A stretch of 64,000 nucleotides of DNA, taken from positions 186,001 through 250,000 of the forward strand of contig CAKVID010000001.1 of the NCBI GenBank assembly GCA_934754355.1, read 5' to 3'. Under the pieces are notes generated by a model, which saw nothing but the letters and a program-made list of their open reading frames with translations, ran no database searches and was not told the origin of the DNA. The DNA comes from an uncultured Clostridia bacterium (GTDB lineage Bacteria > Bacillota > Clostridia > Christensenellales > UBA1242). Below are positions 27,448-36,174 of the stretch, in pieces (within the stretch, counting starts at the first letter, position 1; every line of letters starts with the position of its first letter). The position numbers and the translations under genes were made by a program.

Positions 27448-28650
27448 ATGAAAATTGCTTGTATAGGACTTAATTCAAATTTAATAAATAGTAACGAACA
27501 ATGTGAAGTAATTAAATATCTTAATAAAAAAATTTATGAAATAGGGGAAAATATTTCTCTTATTTCATATTTTGATAATAGCCTAGATAAGATTAAAAGC
27601 ATAATAGCAGATAAATATGATGTACTATTTATTGTAGGAACATCGCAAGTAATATACAATCATAATATCAAAGATAATTTATCTAGAATATTCAATGAGA
27701 AAATGCGAAATTCAGATGTTTGTTATTCAAATTTAAAGAGGTATTGTGAAGACCACAATATACCTTTTTCTATGCAAGAAGAAATGGAAATAATGCTTCC
27801 TACAAATTCTATACCTTTACTTACTAAGACCAATTATAATAATGGCTTTATGTATAAATTTAGTGAGACATATGTTATTTTTCTACCCGATAGTCTTGAA
27901 TTTATCGAAGAAAATTATTTGAATTACATCTTGCCTCTTCTTAATGATCTGATTGATATTAAATCGGAATATCAAGTTATCAAATGTTTTGGAATTCTTG
28001 AGAAAGATATAAAGAATTTAATTAATGAATACTATAGTATTCCGGATATTTCTATTAATATAATAAGTGATGATTTGGATAATGCAATATACATTAGATA
28101 TAATAATAATTCTAATTTTGCTAAAATTCAAGAAGTTATTTCAAACATTATATCTAAACTTAATAAATTTATATACTCACTTGAAGATGAAAGTATATAT
28201 AAGATGGCTATAGATTTACTTACTGTTCAGCACAAAAAAGTAACTATTGCAGAGACTATTACTTTGGGTAATATAACTAGTAAATTGTGTGAATATGATA
28301 ATTCATATATACATTCTAGCAATATTTTTGTACACTTTGATGATATGATAAGTAAACTTGGTGTAGACAAAAGCGAAATTGAAGACTATGGTAAATATAG
28401 TGTAAATACAGTGTATGAATTGGCTAATAGTCTACTATGTAGTAATTCGGCAGATATTGTGCTATTTGTACTGGGAGATATTGGTAATAACAATAATACA
28501 TGTTTTATGGCTGTAGGGGATATTGATGGAATACATGTGTACAAAAATAAGATAAATATCAAAAATCAAAAAACTATTGAAAATTTATCTAAAACAGCCG
28601 TATTTTATTTAATAAAAAAACTTAAACAAAATGATTTGCATTTTATGTAA
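27448..28650 (+). CDS. Degenerate CinA-like protein
   Basis: 400 residues between pgsA and recA, the position of cinA. It follows CinA layout: an N-terminal MoCF-like domain (ACIGLNSNLINSN, then VLFIVGTSQVIYNH where GGLGPT is usual) and a C-terminal CinA domain from about 260. The nicotinamide-mononucleotide deamidase motif AESCTGG reads AETITLG (268-274), and the later GG(V)xxYxxxxK block reads SSNIFVHFDDM. Catalytic Ser and Lys appear lost. The frame is intact, so it may be kept for a non-enzymatic role. Identification rests on position and weak motifs. Confidence 0.65.
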   Translation: MKIACIGLNSNLINSNEQCEVIKYLNKKIYEIGENISLISYFDNSLDKIKSIIADKYDVLFIVGTSQVIYNHNIKDNLSRIFNEKMRNSDVCYSNLKRYCEDHNIPFSMQEEMEIMLPTNSIPLLTKTNYNNGFMYKFSETYVIFLPDSLEFIEENYLNYILPLLNDLIDIKSEYQVIKCFGILEKDIKNLINEYYSIPDISINIISDDLDNAIYIRYNNNSNFAKIQEVISNIISKLNKFIYSLEDESIYKMAIDLLTVQHKKVTIAETITLGNITSKLCEYDNSYIHSSNIFVHFDDMISKLGVDKSEIEDYGKYSVNTVYELANSLLCSNSADIVLFVLGDIGNNNNTCFMAVGDIDGIHVYKNKINIKNQKTIENLSKTAVFYLIKKLKQNDLHFM

Positions 28651-28663
28651 TTTAGTGTATAAT
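28636..28663 (+). promoter_or_regulatory. Promoter of recA
   Basis: TTGCAT (28636-28641), 16-bp spacer, TATAAT (28658-28663). The -35 lies inside the end of the cinA-like gene. Confidence 0.75.
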
Positions 28664-28668
28664 ATTAT

Positions 28669-28682
28669 AGAACAAATGTTTA
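28669..28682 (+). promoter_or_regulatory. LexA box of recA
   Basis: AGAACAAATGTTTA matches the Firmicute LexA site (GAAC, four bases, GTTY) and covers the predicted transcription start. A near-identical site lies upstream of lexA. Confidence 0.82.
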
Positions 28683-28700
28683 ATAAAGGATAAAATTTTT

Positions 28701-29696
28701 ATGGACGAAAATAAGAAAAAACAACTAGAACAAGCCATTTCACAAATTGAAAAACAATTTGGCAAAGGTTCTATTATGAAATTAGGCGATGATGTACAAA
28801 GAAGCATTGATGTAATTCCTACAGGCTGTATGACATTGGATTATGCTTTGGGCATTGGTGGTGTACCAAGAGGCAGAATCATTGAAATTTATGGGCCAGA
28901 GAGTTCTGGTAAAACAACAGTTACTTTACATATCTTGGCTGAAGCACAGAAGATGGGCGGAACTGCTGCATTTATTGATGCTGAACATGCCCTAGACCCT
29001 CAATATGCATCAAGACTAGGTGTTGATATTGATAATCTTTATATTTCTCAACCAGATACAGGAGAGCAAGCATTAGAGATATGTGAAGCGCTTGTTAGAA
29101 GTGGCGCTGTAGATTGTGTAGTTATAGATAGTGTTGCTGCTCTTACTCCCAAAGCCGAAATTGATGGAGAAATGGGCGATAGTTTTATGGGTGTTCAGGC
29201 TAGACTTATGAGCCAAGCACTTAGAAAATTAACTGCAATTGTTAATAAAACAAATGCGTGCGTTATATTTATTAACCAATTAAGAGATAAAATTGGTGTA
29301 ATGTATGGTAATCCTGAGACTACTACTGGTGGTAAGGCTTTGAAATTCTATTCTTCTATTAGAATGGATATAAGAAAGGTTGATGTTATCAAAGATGGAA
29401 GCGATATAATTGGTAATAAGACTAGAGTTAAAATTGTTAAGAACAAACTTGCTCCTCCATTCAAGACTGCCGAATTTGATATAATGTATGGAACTGGTAT
29501 CAATAATGAAGGTTGTGTAATTGATATGGCTATAGAACTTGATGTTATACAGAAGAGTGGCTCTTGGTATAGTTACAATGGCGAGAAAATTGGTCAAGGT
29601 AAAGATAATGTTAAATTATTCTTACAAGATAATCCCGATACTTACGAAGTGGTCAAAGAACAAATCAGAGAGAAACTTTCTGGCAAATCTGAATAG
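28701..29696 (+). CDS. recA: Recombinase RecA
   Basis: 331 residues, full length. Walker A GPESSGKTT is at 65-73. Other RecA blocks: QPDTGEQALEICEALVRSGA, the DSVAAL Walker B, L1/L2 region ending FINQLRDKIGVMYGNPETT, GGKALKFYSSIR. RecA loads on ssDNA, drives strand exchange and triggers LexA self-cleavage. A bidirectional terminator follows. Confidence 0.99.
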   Translation: MDENKKKQLEQAISQIEKQFGKGSIMKLGDDVQRSIDVIPTGCMTLDYALGIGGVPRGRIIEIYGPESSGKTTVTLHILAEAQKMGGTAAFIDAEHALDPQYASRLGVDIDNLYISQPDTGEQALEICEALVRSGAVDCVVIDSVAALTPKAEIDGEMGDSFMGVQARLMSQALRKLTAIVNKTNACVIFINQLRDKIGVMYGNPETTTGGKALKFYSSIRMDIRKVDVIKDGSDIIGNKTRVKIVKNKLAPPFKTAEFDIMYGTGINNEGCVIDMAIELDVIQKSGSWYSYNGEKIGQGKDNVKLFLQDNPDTYEVVKEQIREKLSGKSE

Positions 29697-29700
29697 TAAT

Positions 29701-29741
29701 AAAAATAAGCGTAAATTAATTTATATTTACGCTTATATTTT
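29701..29741. terminator. Bidirectional terminator between recA and the penicillin-binding protein gene
   Basis: ATAAGCGTAAAT (29705-29716) pairs with 29725-29736. As run on one side and Ts on the other, so it serves both convergent genes. Confidence 0.85.
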
Positions 29742-32069
29742 TCAACTAAATAGCCATGATATATTATCTTTGATAACTTCATTATTGCTTATCAAATTAT
29801 TATATTCTTTGGTAATTTTAGTTTTTCTAGATGGTGTAGTATACTTTACACTAGATAATTCATTTGTGGCTTCAATATAATATGTATACTCTGTATTGAA
29901 TTCCATAGTGGTATCTATATAAGAAAATACATCAGATTTGTTTTTAATTTTTTGAAGTGGGATAATGATATTTTTATTTTTGCGATAAATAATATATGTC
30001 AAATATTCTTTAGCATCGAAAGTAATTTCACAACTATTTTTATATGTTGTAATTTCAAAATCAAAGGCGTCTATATTTTCAAATTTTGTTGAACTTTCAA
30101 TATCTTTAAATCTCTTTGAAACCAGACATTTTTCTTGATATCTCTCGGGAACATTGTCTCCAAGAAGTACGACATGGTCTTCATCTAAGGATTTACTATC
30201 TATTATAATTTCTTCTACTGTATCTGGCATAGTAAAGTTATCTGGATACTTATCTTTGTATAGATAATCAAACATATCGCAAATAATTTGAGTACAATAA
30301 GTGCCACCATTATTTTTGCCTTCTAGATAAAACTCTTCTTGCATTGTATAATCTCCAAGCCAAACAGACATTGTATGATTGGTTGTGTATGCTAGACTAT
30401 ATGCGTCAGTATTATAATTTGTATTCTTTACAGCAACAGTCCCGGTCTTACCTGCTATATTAAAATTGAATTTTGATAACTTTTTTGATGTTCCATTGTT
30501 AACGCTGTATTTTAATATATCTGTCATTAAGTATGGCGTGTCTGTATCATAAACTTTAGTTTCTGACATTTTGTATGTATAAACTGTTTTTTTCTGTGCA
30601 TTTACAATTTTGTTTATAAATTTGCTTTTTGTATAATTCCCGCTATTTGTTAAGACAGAATAACTATCTGTTAGTTCATGAAGTGTGACACCATCTGTAA
30701 ATCCTCCTAGACATACTGCAAGGTTATTATCTTTATCTTCATTGAAATCAATGCCACATAATTTGGCGTAATTAATGCAATTTGTTAGTCCTAATTCTTC
30801 AGTGATTTTAACTGTTGGAATATTCAAACTTTTGGCAACAATATCTTCTACACTAATATATCCATAATAATTGCCCCCAACATTTTTTGGAGAATATCCA
30901 TCAATATCTATTGGCTCATCTAATATTTGTGTTTTTGCATTTATAATACCTGCATCTAGTGCTAGTGCAAATGTAAGTATTGGTTTTATCAAACTTCCGG
31001 GTTGCCTTTTGATATTGTATAATGGATACTTGCTTTTGCCACTAATTGCAATTACACTATGGGATTTATTATCTACTATCATAGATAGACTATCTGCGAT
31101 ATTTCCATTTCTATTTTTGTGATAATTTTTCTCATTAGCAATAATTTTATCTAATTCATTTTGTACTTCATATTCTTGATTTGTATATATTTTATAACCT
31201 CCATAAAGGATATTGCTTATGCTAGTATTTAATACTTCGCTTGCTTCATGTAGGACAAATTGACTATATAAATCTAAACTATCCAAAGAATTTTTTAGAT
31301 TACTATTTGATGTGTCTATTTCTTCTTTTATAGCAGAATTATATTCTCCCTCAGTTATTTTATTATCTTTTAACATTTCTCCTAGTACTATATTTCTTCT
31401 TTCTTTACATTTATCTATATTATTAAGAGGGGAATAATTTTTAGGCGATTTAATACAGCCAGCCAACACACAACTTTCTGATAATGTTAGTTCATTTGGC
31501 GACTTATTAAAAAATGTCTTACTAGCATTTCCAATTCCATATGCTCCATTTCCAAAGTATATTGTATTAAGATAAGTTTCAAGTATTTTTTCCTTGCTTT
31601 CATTCTTTTCTAATTTTTTACTTAAATATGCTTCTTTGATTTTTCTATTTAAAGTTTTCTCATTAGTCAAAAATCTATTTTTAACTAATTGTTGAGTAAT
31701 AGTGCTTGCACCCTCAGCCATACTTTTAGATTTTAGGTTATTATAGGTTGCTTTTGCTATTCTTTTGTAATTTAATCCTTTGTGATTATAAAAATTTTTG
31801 TCTTCAATAGATATAAATGCCTGTTTTGTGTGCTCGGGTATTTCATTTAGCGATATGTAATTATCCTTTAAATTCTCGGATATTTTCAATTCATTTCCTT
31901 TACTATCATAAATTTCCGAATAATTTTGTTCTTTATTTGTAAGTGTTACATCAATATTTTTGACTGATTTTATTGCATTATTTGTATATATTAAAACTAT
32001 GGCTAGACCTATTAAAATTATACTTAAAAAACATATTGAAATAATTGCAAAAATTTTCTTTACTTTCAT
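29742..32069 (-). CDS. Class A penicillin-binding protein (PBP1A-like)
   Basis: 775 residues, bifunctional peptidoglycan polymerase and crosslinker. Membrane anchor near 7-29. GT51 motifs: EDKNFYNHKG (Glu89 catalytic), GASTITQQLVKN, RKIKEA, ILETYLNTIYFG. Transpeptidase: active-site SLIK near 355, a middle motif in SVLTNSGNY, and KTGT near 541. A C-terminal beta-rich, fibronectin-like region is also present. Transcribed alone, divergent from miaB. Confidence 0.95.
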   Translation of the reverse strand: MKVKKIFAIISICFLSIILIGLAIVLIYTNNAIKSVKNIDVTLTNKEQNYSEIYDSKGNELKISENLKDNYISLNEIPEHTKQAFISIEDKNFYNHKGLNYKRIAKATYNNLKSKSMAEGASTITQQLVKNRFLTNEKTLNRKIKEAYLSKKLEKNESKEKILETYLNTIYFGNGAYGIGNASKTFFNKSPNELTLSESCVLAGCIKSPKNYSPLNNIDKCKERRNIVLGEMLKDNKITEGEYNSAIKEEIDTSNSNLKNSLDSLDLYSQFVLHEASEVLNTSISNILYGGYKIYTNQEYEVQNELDKIIANEKNYHKNRNGNIADSLSMIVDNKSHSVIAISGKSKYPLYNIKRQPGSLIKPILTFALALDAGIINAKTQILDEPIDIDGYSPKNVGGNYYGYISVEDIVAKSLNIPTVKITEELGLTNCINYAKLCGIDFNEDKDNNLAVCLGGFTDGVTLHELTDSYSVLTNSGNYTKSKFINKIVNAQKKTVYTYKMSETKVYDTDTPYLMTDILKYSVNNGTSKKLSKFNFNIAGKTGTVAVKNTNYNTDAYSLAYTTNHTMSVWLGDYTMQEEFYLEGKNNGGTYCTQIICDMFDYLYKDKYPDNFTMPDTVEEIIIDSKSLDEDHVVLLGDNVPERYQEKCLVSKRFKDIESSTKFENIDAFDFEITTYKNSCEITFDAKEYLTYIIYRKNKNIIIPLQKIKNKSDVFSYIDTTMEFNTEYTYYIEATNELSSVKYTTPSRKTKITKEYNNLISNNEVIKDNISWLFS

Positions 32070-32099
32070 TTTCTTTTCCTATATTTTTTTAACTTAGTA

Positions 32100-32177
32100 T
32101 GTACAAGTTATTACTATATATTTAATTGAAAAATAACTTGAATTTTTTGAAGAAATATTATATACTTATCTTGTACA
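32100..32177. promoter_or_regulatory. Divergent control region between the PBP gene and miaB
   Basis: A miaB promoter is seen: TTGAAT (32138-32143), 17-bp spacer, TATACT (32161-32166). It is surrounded by inverted repeats: CAAGTTATT (32104-32112) with AATAACTTG (32132-32140), and TGTACAAG (32100-32107) with CTTGTACA (32170-32177). These may be operator sites. No regulator can be named. Confidence 0.5.
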
Positions 32178-32214
32178 AAAATATATAAAATAATTACAAA
32201 AAATGAGAGAGAAT

Positions 32215-33522
32215 ATGAACTATTTTATAAAGACTTTTGGTTGTCAAATGAATGTTCACGAAAGTGAAAAATTAGCGGGAATGTTAGAAAATCTTGGATA
32301 TGAGAAAACTGATACTATTGACAATTCTGATGTTATAGTATTTAATACTTGTGCTATTAGAGATGGTGTAGAACAAAAAATCATGGGCAATATTGGGGCT
32401 ATCAAAAAATTAAAAAAGAAAAATCCTAATTTGATTGTTGCAATTTGCGGTTGTATGTCTCAGGCTGAGGGTAGAAGTGAATTAATTAGAAGCAAATTTC
32501 CTTTTGTTGATATTATTTTTGGCACTCATAATATTCATTTATTTAAGGAATTTATAGAAAATTATAAGAACAATCACGCAAAAATAACCGATGTTTGGAA
32601 AGAGGCCAATGGAATATACGAAGATGTTAATATTTCTAGAGATAATATGTTTTCTAATGCATGGGTTAATATTAATTACGGTTGTAATAATTTCTGTTCT
32701 TATTGCATTGTTCCTTATGTTAGAGGCAGAGAAAGAAGTAGAGATATTGAGGATATTCTGAAAGAAGTAAGAGATTTAGTTAATTCCGGATACAAATACA
32801 TTACTTTACTTGGTCAAAATGTAAATAGTTACGGTAATGATTTTAATGATAAAAATATTAACTTTGCTTATCTTTTGAGAGAATGTGCTAAAATTGAAGG
32901 GGACTTTAGAATTAAATTTATGACATCACACCCTAAAGATTTGAGTGAGGAAGTTATTAAAACAATTGCTGAAAATGATAAAATTTGCAATGTTATTCAT
33001 TTGCCTATTCAATCTGGAAGCAATGCTATACTTAAATCTATGAATAGAAAATATACAAGAGAACATTATCTAGAATTAATTGAAATGATAAGAAAATACA
33101 TTCCTAATGCTTATATTTCTACAGATATTATAGTAGGCTTCCCGGGAGAGACAGAAGAAGATTTTATGGATACTTATAATCTAGTGAAAGAAGTTAGATA
33201 CGATGGTGTTTTTGCTTTTATGTTTTCTAGAAGAAGTGGAACTGTTGCAGATAAGATGGAAAATCAAATTCCTGAAGATATCAAAAAAGATAGAATTCAT
33301 AGACTATTAAATCTATCTAAGAGTATTACTAAAGAAAAAAATAAAGAAATTATAGGCGAACATTATAATGTTATTGCTTGCAAAAATACAGATAATGGAT
33401 ATGAATGCATGACAGATAGTGGCAAAACAATTTACATTGATAAAAGCCTAGAAGATAATCATTTTTATATTGTAGAAATTACAAAATTTGTAAATAACAA
33501 ATTGTATGGAAAATTGATTTAA
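32215..33522 (+). CDS. miaB: tRNA-2-methylthio-N6-dimethylallyladenosine synthase MiaB
   Basis: About 435 residues. Radical SAM enzyme that adds the methylthio group to i6A37 of tRNA. TFGCQMNVHESEKLAG and FNTCAIRDGVEQK carry the auxiliary cluster cysteines; CNNFCSYCIVPYVRGRERSR is the radical SAM site; a TRAM domain ends it. ATG 32215 has a GAGAG site upstream; ATG 32203 has none. Its partner miaA, which makes i6A, is three genes on. Confidence 0.96.
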   Translation: MNYFIKTFGCQMNVHESEKLAGMLENLGYEKTDTIDNSDVIVFNTCAIRDGVEQKIMGNIGAIKKLKKKNPNLIVAICGCMSQAEGRSELIRSKFPFVDIIFGTHNIHLFKEFIENYKNNHAKITDVWKEANGIYEDVNISRDNMFSNAWVNINYGCNNFCSYCIVPYVRGRERSRDIEDILKEVRDLVNSGYKYITLLGQNVNSYGNDFNDKNINFAYLLRECAKIEGDFRIKFMTSHPKDLSEEVIKTIAENDKICNVIHLPIQSGSNAILKSMNRKYTREHYLELIEMIRKYIPNAYISTDIIVGFPGETEEDFMDTYNLVKEVRYDGVFAFMFSRRSGTVADKMENQIPEDIKKDRIHRLLNLSKSITKEKNKEIIGEHYNVIACKNTDNGYECMTDSGKTIYIDKSLEDNHFYIVEITKFVNNKLYGKLI

Positions 33523-33542
33523 AAAAATATTTGGAGCAAAAG

Positions 33543-36173
33543 ATGAATATTGACATTAAAAATTTATCGCCTATGATGAGGCAATACTTACAGACAAAAG
33601 AAAAGTATAAAGATTGTATACTATTTTTTCGTTTAGGCGATTTTTATGAGATGTTTTTTGAAGACGCAGAGTTGTGTAGTAGGGTGCTAGAACTAACCTT
33701 AACTGGAAAAGATTGTGGATTGGAAAAAAGAGCCCCTATGTGTGGAGTCCCTTATCATGCGTGTGAGACTTATGTGGCAAAATTGATAGAAAATGGCTAC
33801 AAAGTGGCTATTTGTGAACAAATGACTTTGCCTCAAAAGGGGGTTAAAGTAGTTGAAAGAGATGTTGTAAGAATTATAACTCCTGGAACAATAATGGAAT
33901 CATCAATGTTAGATGAAACCAAAAACAATTACATCGTCAGCATTTTTAAAGATAAAGACAATATCGGAGTTTCTGCTATAGATATTTCTACTGGTAAATT
34001 TTTTGTAACAGAATTTACAGGCGAGAATGTTTTATCTAAGACAAATGATTTTTTGGTTAGTATCAAGCCAAGTGAAATTATTGCTAATAGCGATATGTAC
34101 AATTATTATAATGAATTAAATTCGGTTAAATCTGCATATCTTCCAAAATGCGAAAGTTATGACGATAAGAATTTTGACTACGAAAATTCTTGCAAAATTC
34201 TTATAAAACAACTACAAGTTGAAAATTTGAAGAAACATTCTATAAATAATAGACATTATGCAATATCTTCTGCTGGCGCATTACTTAATTACATTTTTGA
34301 AACCCAAAAAAGAGAACTATCTCACATCAATAATATTGAGTACATTATTTATGATGGCTATATGCAAATAGATGCAAATACTAGAAGAAATCTAGAACTA
34401 ACTGAGACTTTGAAAGATAGGAAAAAGAGAGGAACTCTCTTCTGGGCTTTGAATAAAACAAAAACTAACATGGGTGCTAGACTACTAAAAAGTTATATTG
34501 ACCAGCCATTGTACAATGATAAATTAATTAACGCAAGACTAAATAGCGTTGATGAATTAGTTAAGAATATTGTAATAAGAGAAAAGTTAGGGGATATTTT
34601 ATATAATGTTTATGATATTGAGAGATTGGTTGGAAGAATTAGTTATAATAATCTAGTAGCCGCCGATTGTATAATGCTTAAGAAATCGTTAGCATTAGTC
34701 CCAGATATTAAAGAATGTTTGGAGAAATTTAGTTCAAATAACCTAGTAAATATCAAAGAAAATCTTTTTGATTTTAGTGACATTGTTAATCTTCTAGAGA
34801 ATTCAATTGTAGACAAAAACGATGGAGAGAAGAACAAAAAAGATTGCGATATCATTAAATATGGCTTTAATCCGCAATTAGATGAATATATTGAAATATC
34901 AAAATCTGCCAAAGATTACATCGCAAGATTGGAAACAAAAGAAAGAGAAGCAACTAAGATTAAGAACTTAAAAATTTCCTATAATAAAGTATTTGGTTAT
35001 TATATTGAAATTCCGAATTCTCAAAGTAGCCTTGTGCCATATAATTACATTAGAAGGCAAACTATTTCTAATTCTGAAAGATATATCACCAATGAATTGA
35101 AAGAATATGAAGATAAAATATTAAATGCTAATAGTCTAAAAGATGAATTAGAAAAACAATTATTTGAGCAAATTAGAAATACTTTGATTGCAAATATAGA
35201 AAGAATGAAGAAAACTGCTTCTGCAATTGCCGAATTGGATACTTATCTATCATTTGCAACAGTGGCAATGGAGAATAATTATATAAAGCCTATCATCAAT
35301 AAATCAAATGAAAATATTGAAATTATTGACGGTAGACACCCAATAGTTGAATTAATTAATAAGTCAGAAGAATTTATTCCAAATGATACAATTCTTAATA
35401 ATACTGATGCTAGAACAATGATTATAACCGGCCCTAATATGGCTGGTAAAAGTACATACATGAGACAAGTGGCTTTAATTACATTAATGGCGCACATTGG
35501 TTCATTTGTACCGGCTAAATCTGCTAAGATTTGCTTGGTAGATAAGATATTTACAAGAATAGGTGCCAGTGATGATTTAAGCATGGGTCAGAGTACTTTT
35601 ATGGTAGAAATGAGTGAAGTTAGCAATATATTGAGAAATGCTACAAATAATTCACTACTCATTCTAGATGAAATTGGAAGAGGAACATCAACATTTGATG
35701 GCCTTAGCATTGCTTGGTCTGTTATTGAATATATTTCGAAAAATCTATGTTCAAAGACATTATTTTCTACTCATTATCATGAATTAACCGAATTAGAGGG
35801 TTTGCTTGACGGTGTTAAAAATTATCAGATATCAGTGAAAGAATATAATAATTCAATTATTTTCTTAAGAAAAATTGTAAGAGGTGGAGCAAGTAGAAGT
35901 TTTGGAATTGAAGTTGCTTCTCTTGCTGGATTGCCTAATGATGTACTGATTAGAGCAAAAGAGATATTACATATTCTAGAAGAAAATGAATTGTACAAAG
36001 ACAATAAAATCACTACCAAATTAGATAATAATTATGCTGTAAAGAATGCAGAAAATTCCAAAAATATTAAAAGTATAATGTCTATACTTGATGATTTGAA
36101 TATCAATAATTTAACTCCACTTAATGCTTTTGATATTTTAATTCAATTAAAAAACTATGTAAAAAAGGATTAA
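33543..36173 (+). CDS. mutS: DNA mismatch repair protein MutS
   Basis: About 876 residues. The N-terminal mismatch-reading domain has FFRLGDFYEMFFEDA (Phe-x-Glu). The connector, lever and clamp are present, and then the ABC ATPase: TGPNMAGKSTYMRQ near 630, LLILDEIGRGTSTFDG, FSTHYHELTELE. ATG 33543 has a GGAG site at 33532-33535; the upstream TTG is not used. Two bases separate its stop from mutL. Confidence 0.97.
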   Translation: MNIDIKNLSPMMRQYLQTKEKYKDCILFFRLGDFYEMFFEDAELCSRVLELTLTGKDCGLEKRAPMCGVPYHACETYVAKLIENGYKVAICEQMTLPQKGVKVVERDVVRIITPGTIMESSMLDETKNNYIVSIFKDKDNIGVSAIDISTGKFFVTEFTGENVLSKTNDFLVSIKPSEIIANSDMYNYYNELNSVKSAYLPKCESYDDKNFDYENSCKILIKQLQVENLKKHSINNRHYAISSAGALLNYIFETQKRELSHINNIEYIIYDGYMQIDANTRRNLELTETLKDRKKRGTLFWALNKTKTNMGARLLKSYIDQPLYNDKLINARLNSVDELVKNIVIREKLGDILYNVYDIERLVGRISYNNLVAADCIMLKKSLALVPDIKECLEKFSSNNLVNIKENLFDFSDIVNLLENSIVDKNDGEKNKKDCDIIKYGFNPQLDEYIEISKSAKDYIARLETKEREATKIKNLKISYNKVFGYYIEIPNSQSSLVPYNYIRRQTISNSERYITNELKEYEDKILNANSLKDELEKQLFEQIRNTLIANIERMKKTASAIAELDTYLSFATVAMENNYIKPIINKSNENIEIIDGRHPIVELINKSEEFIPNDTILNNTDARTMIITGPNMAGKSTYMRQVALITLMAHIGSFVPAKSAKICLVDKIFTRIGASDDLSMGQSTFMVEMSEVSNILRNATNNSLLILDEIGRGTSTFDGLSIAWSVIEYISKNLCSKTLFSTHYHELTELEGLLDGVKNYQISVKEYNNSIIFLRKIVRGGASRSFGIEVASLAGLPNDVLIRAKEILHILEENELYKDNKITTKLDNNYAVKNAENSKNIKSIMSILDDLNINNLTPLNAFDILIQLKNYVKKD

Positions 36174-36174
36174 T

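Noticed and set aside
29539..29880. A 113-codon + strand frame across the recA end and the PBP end.
   Set aside because: It crosses two well-supported genes and a terminator; a shadow.
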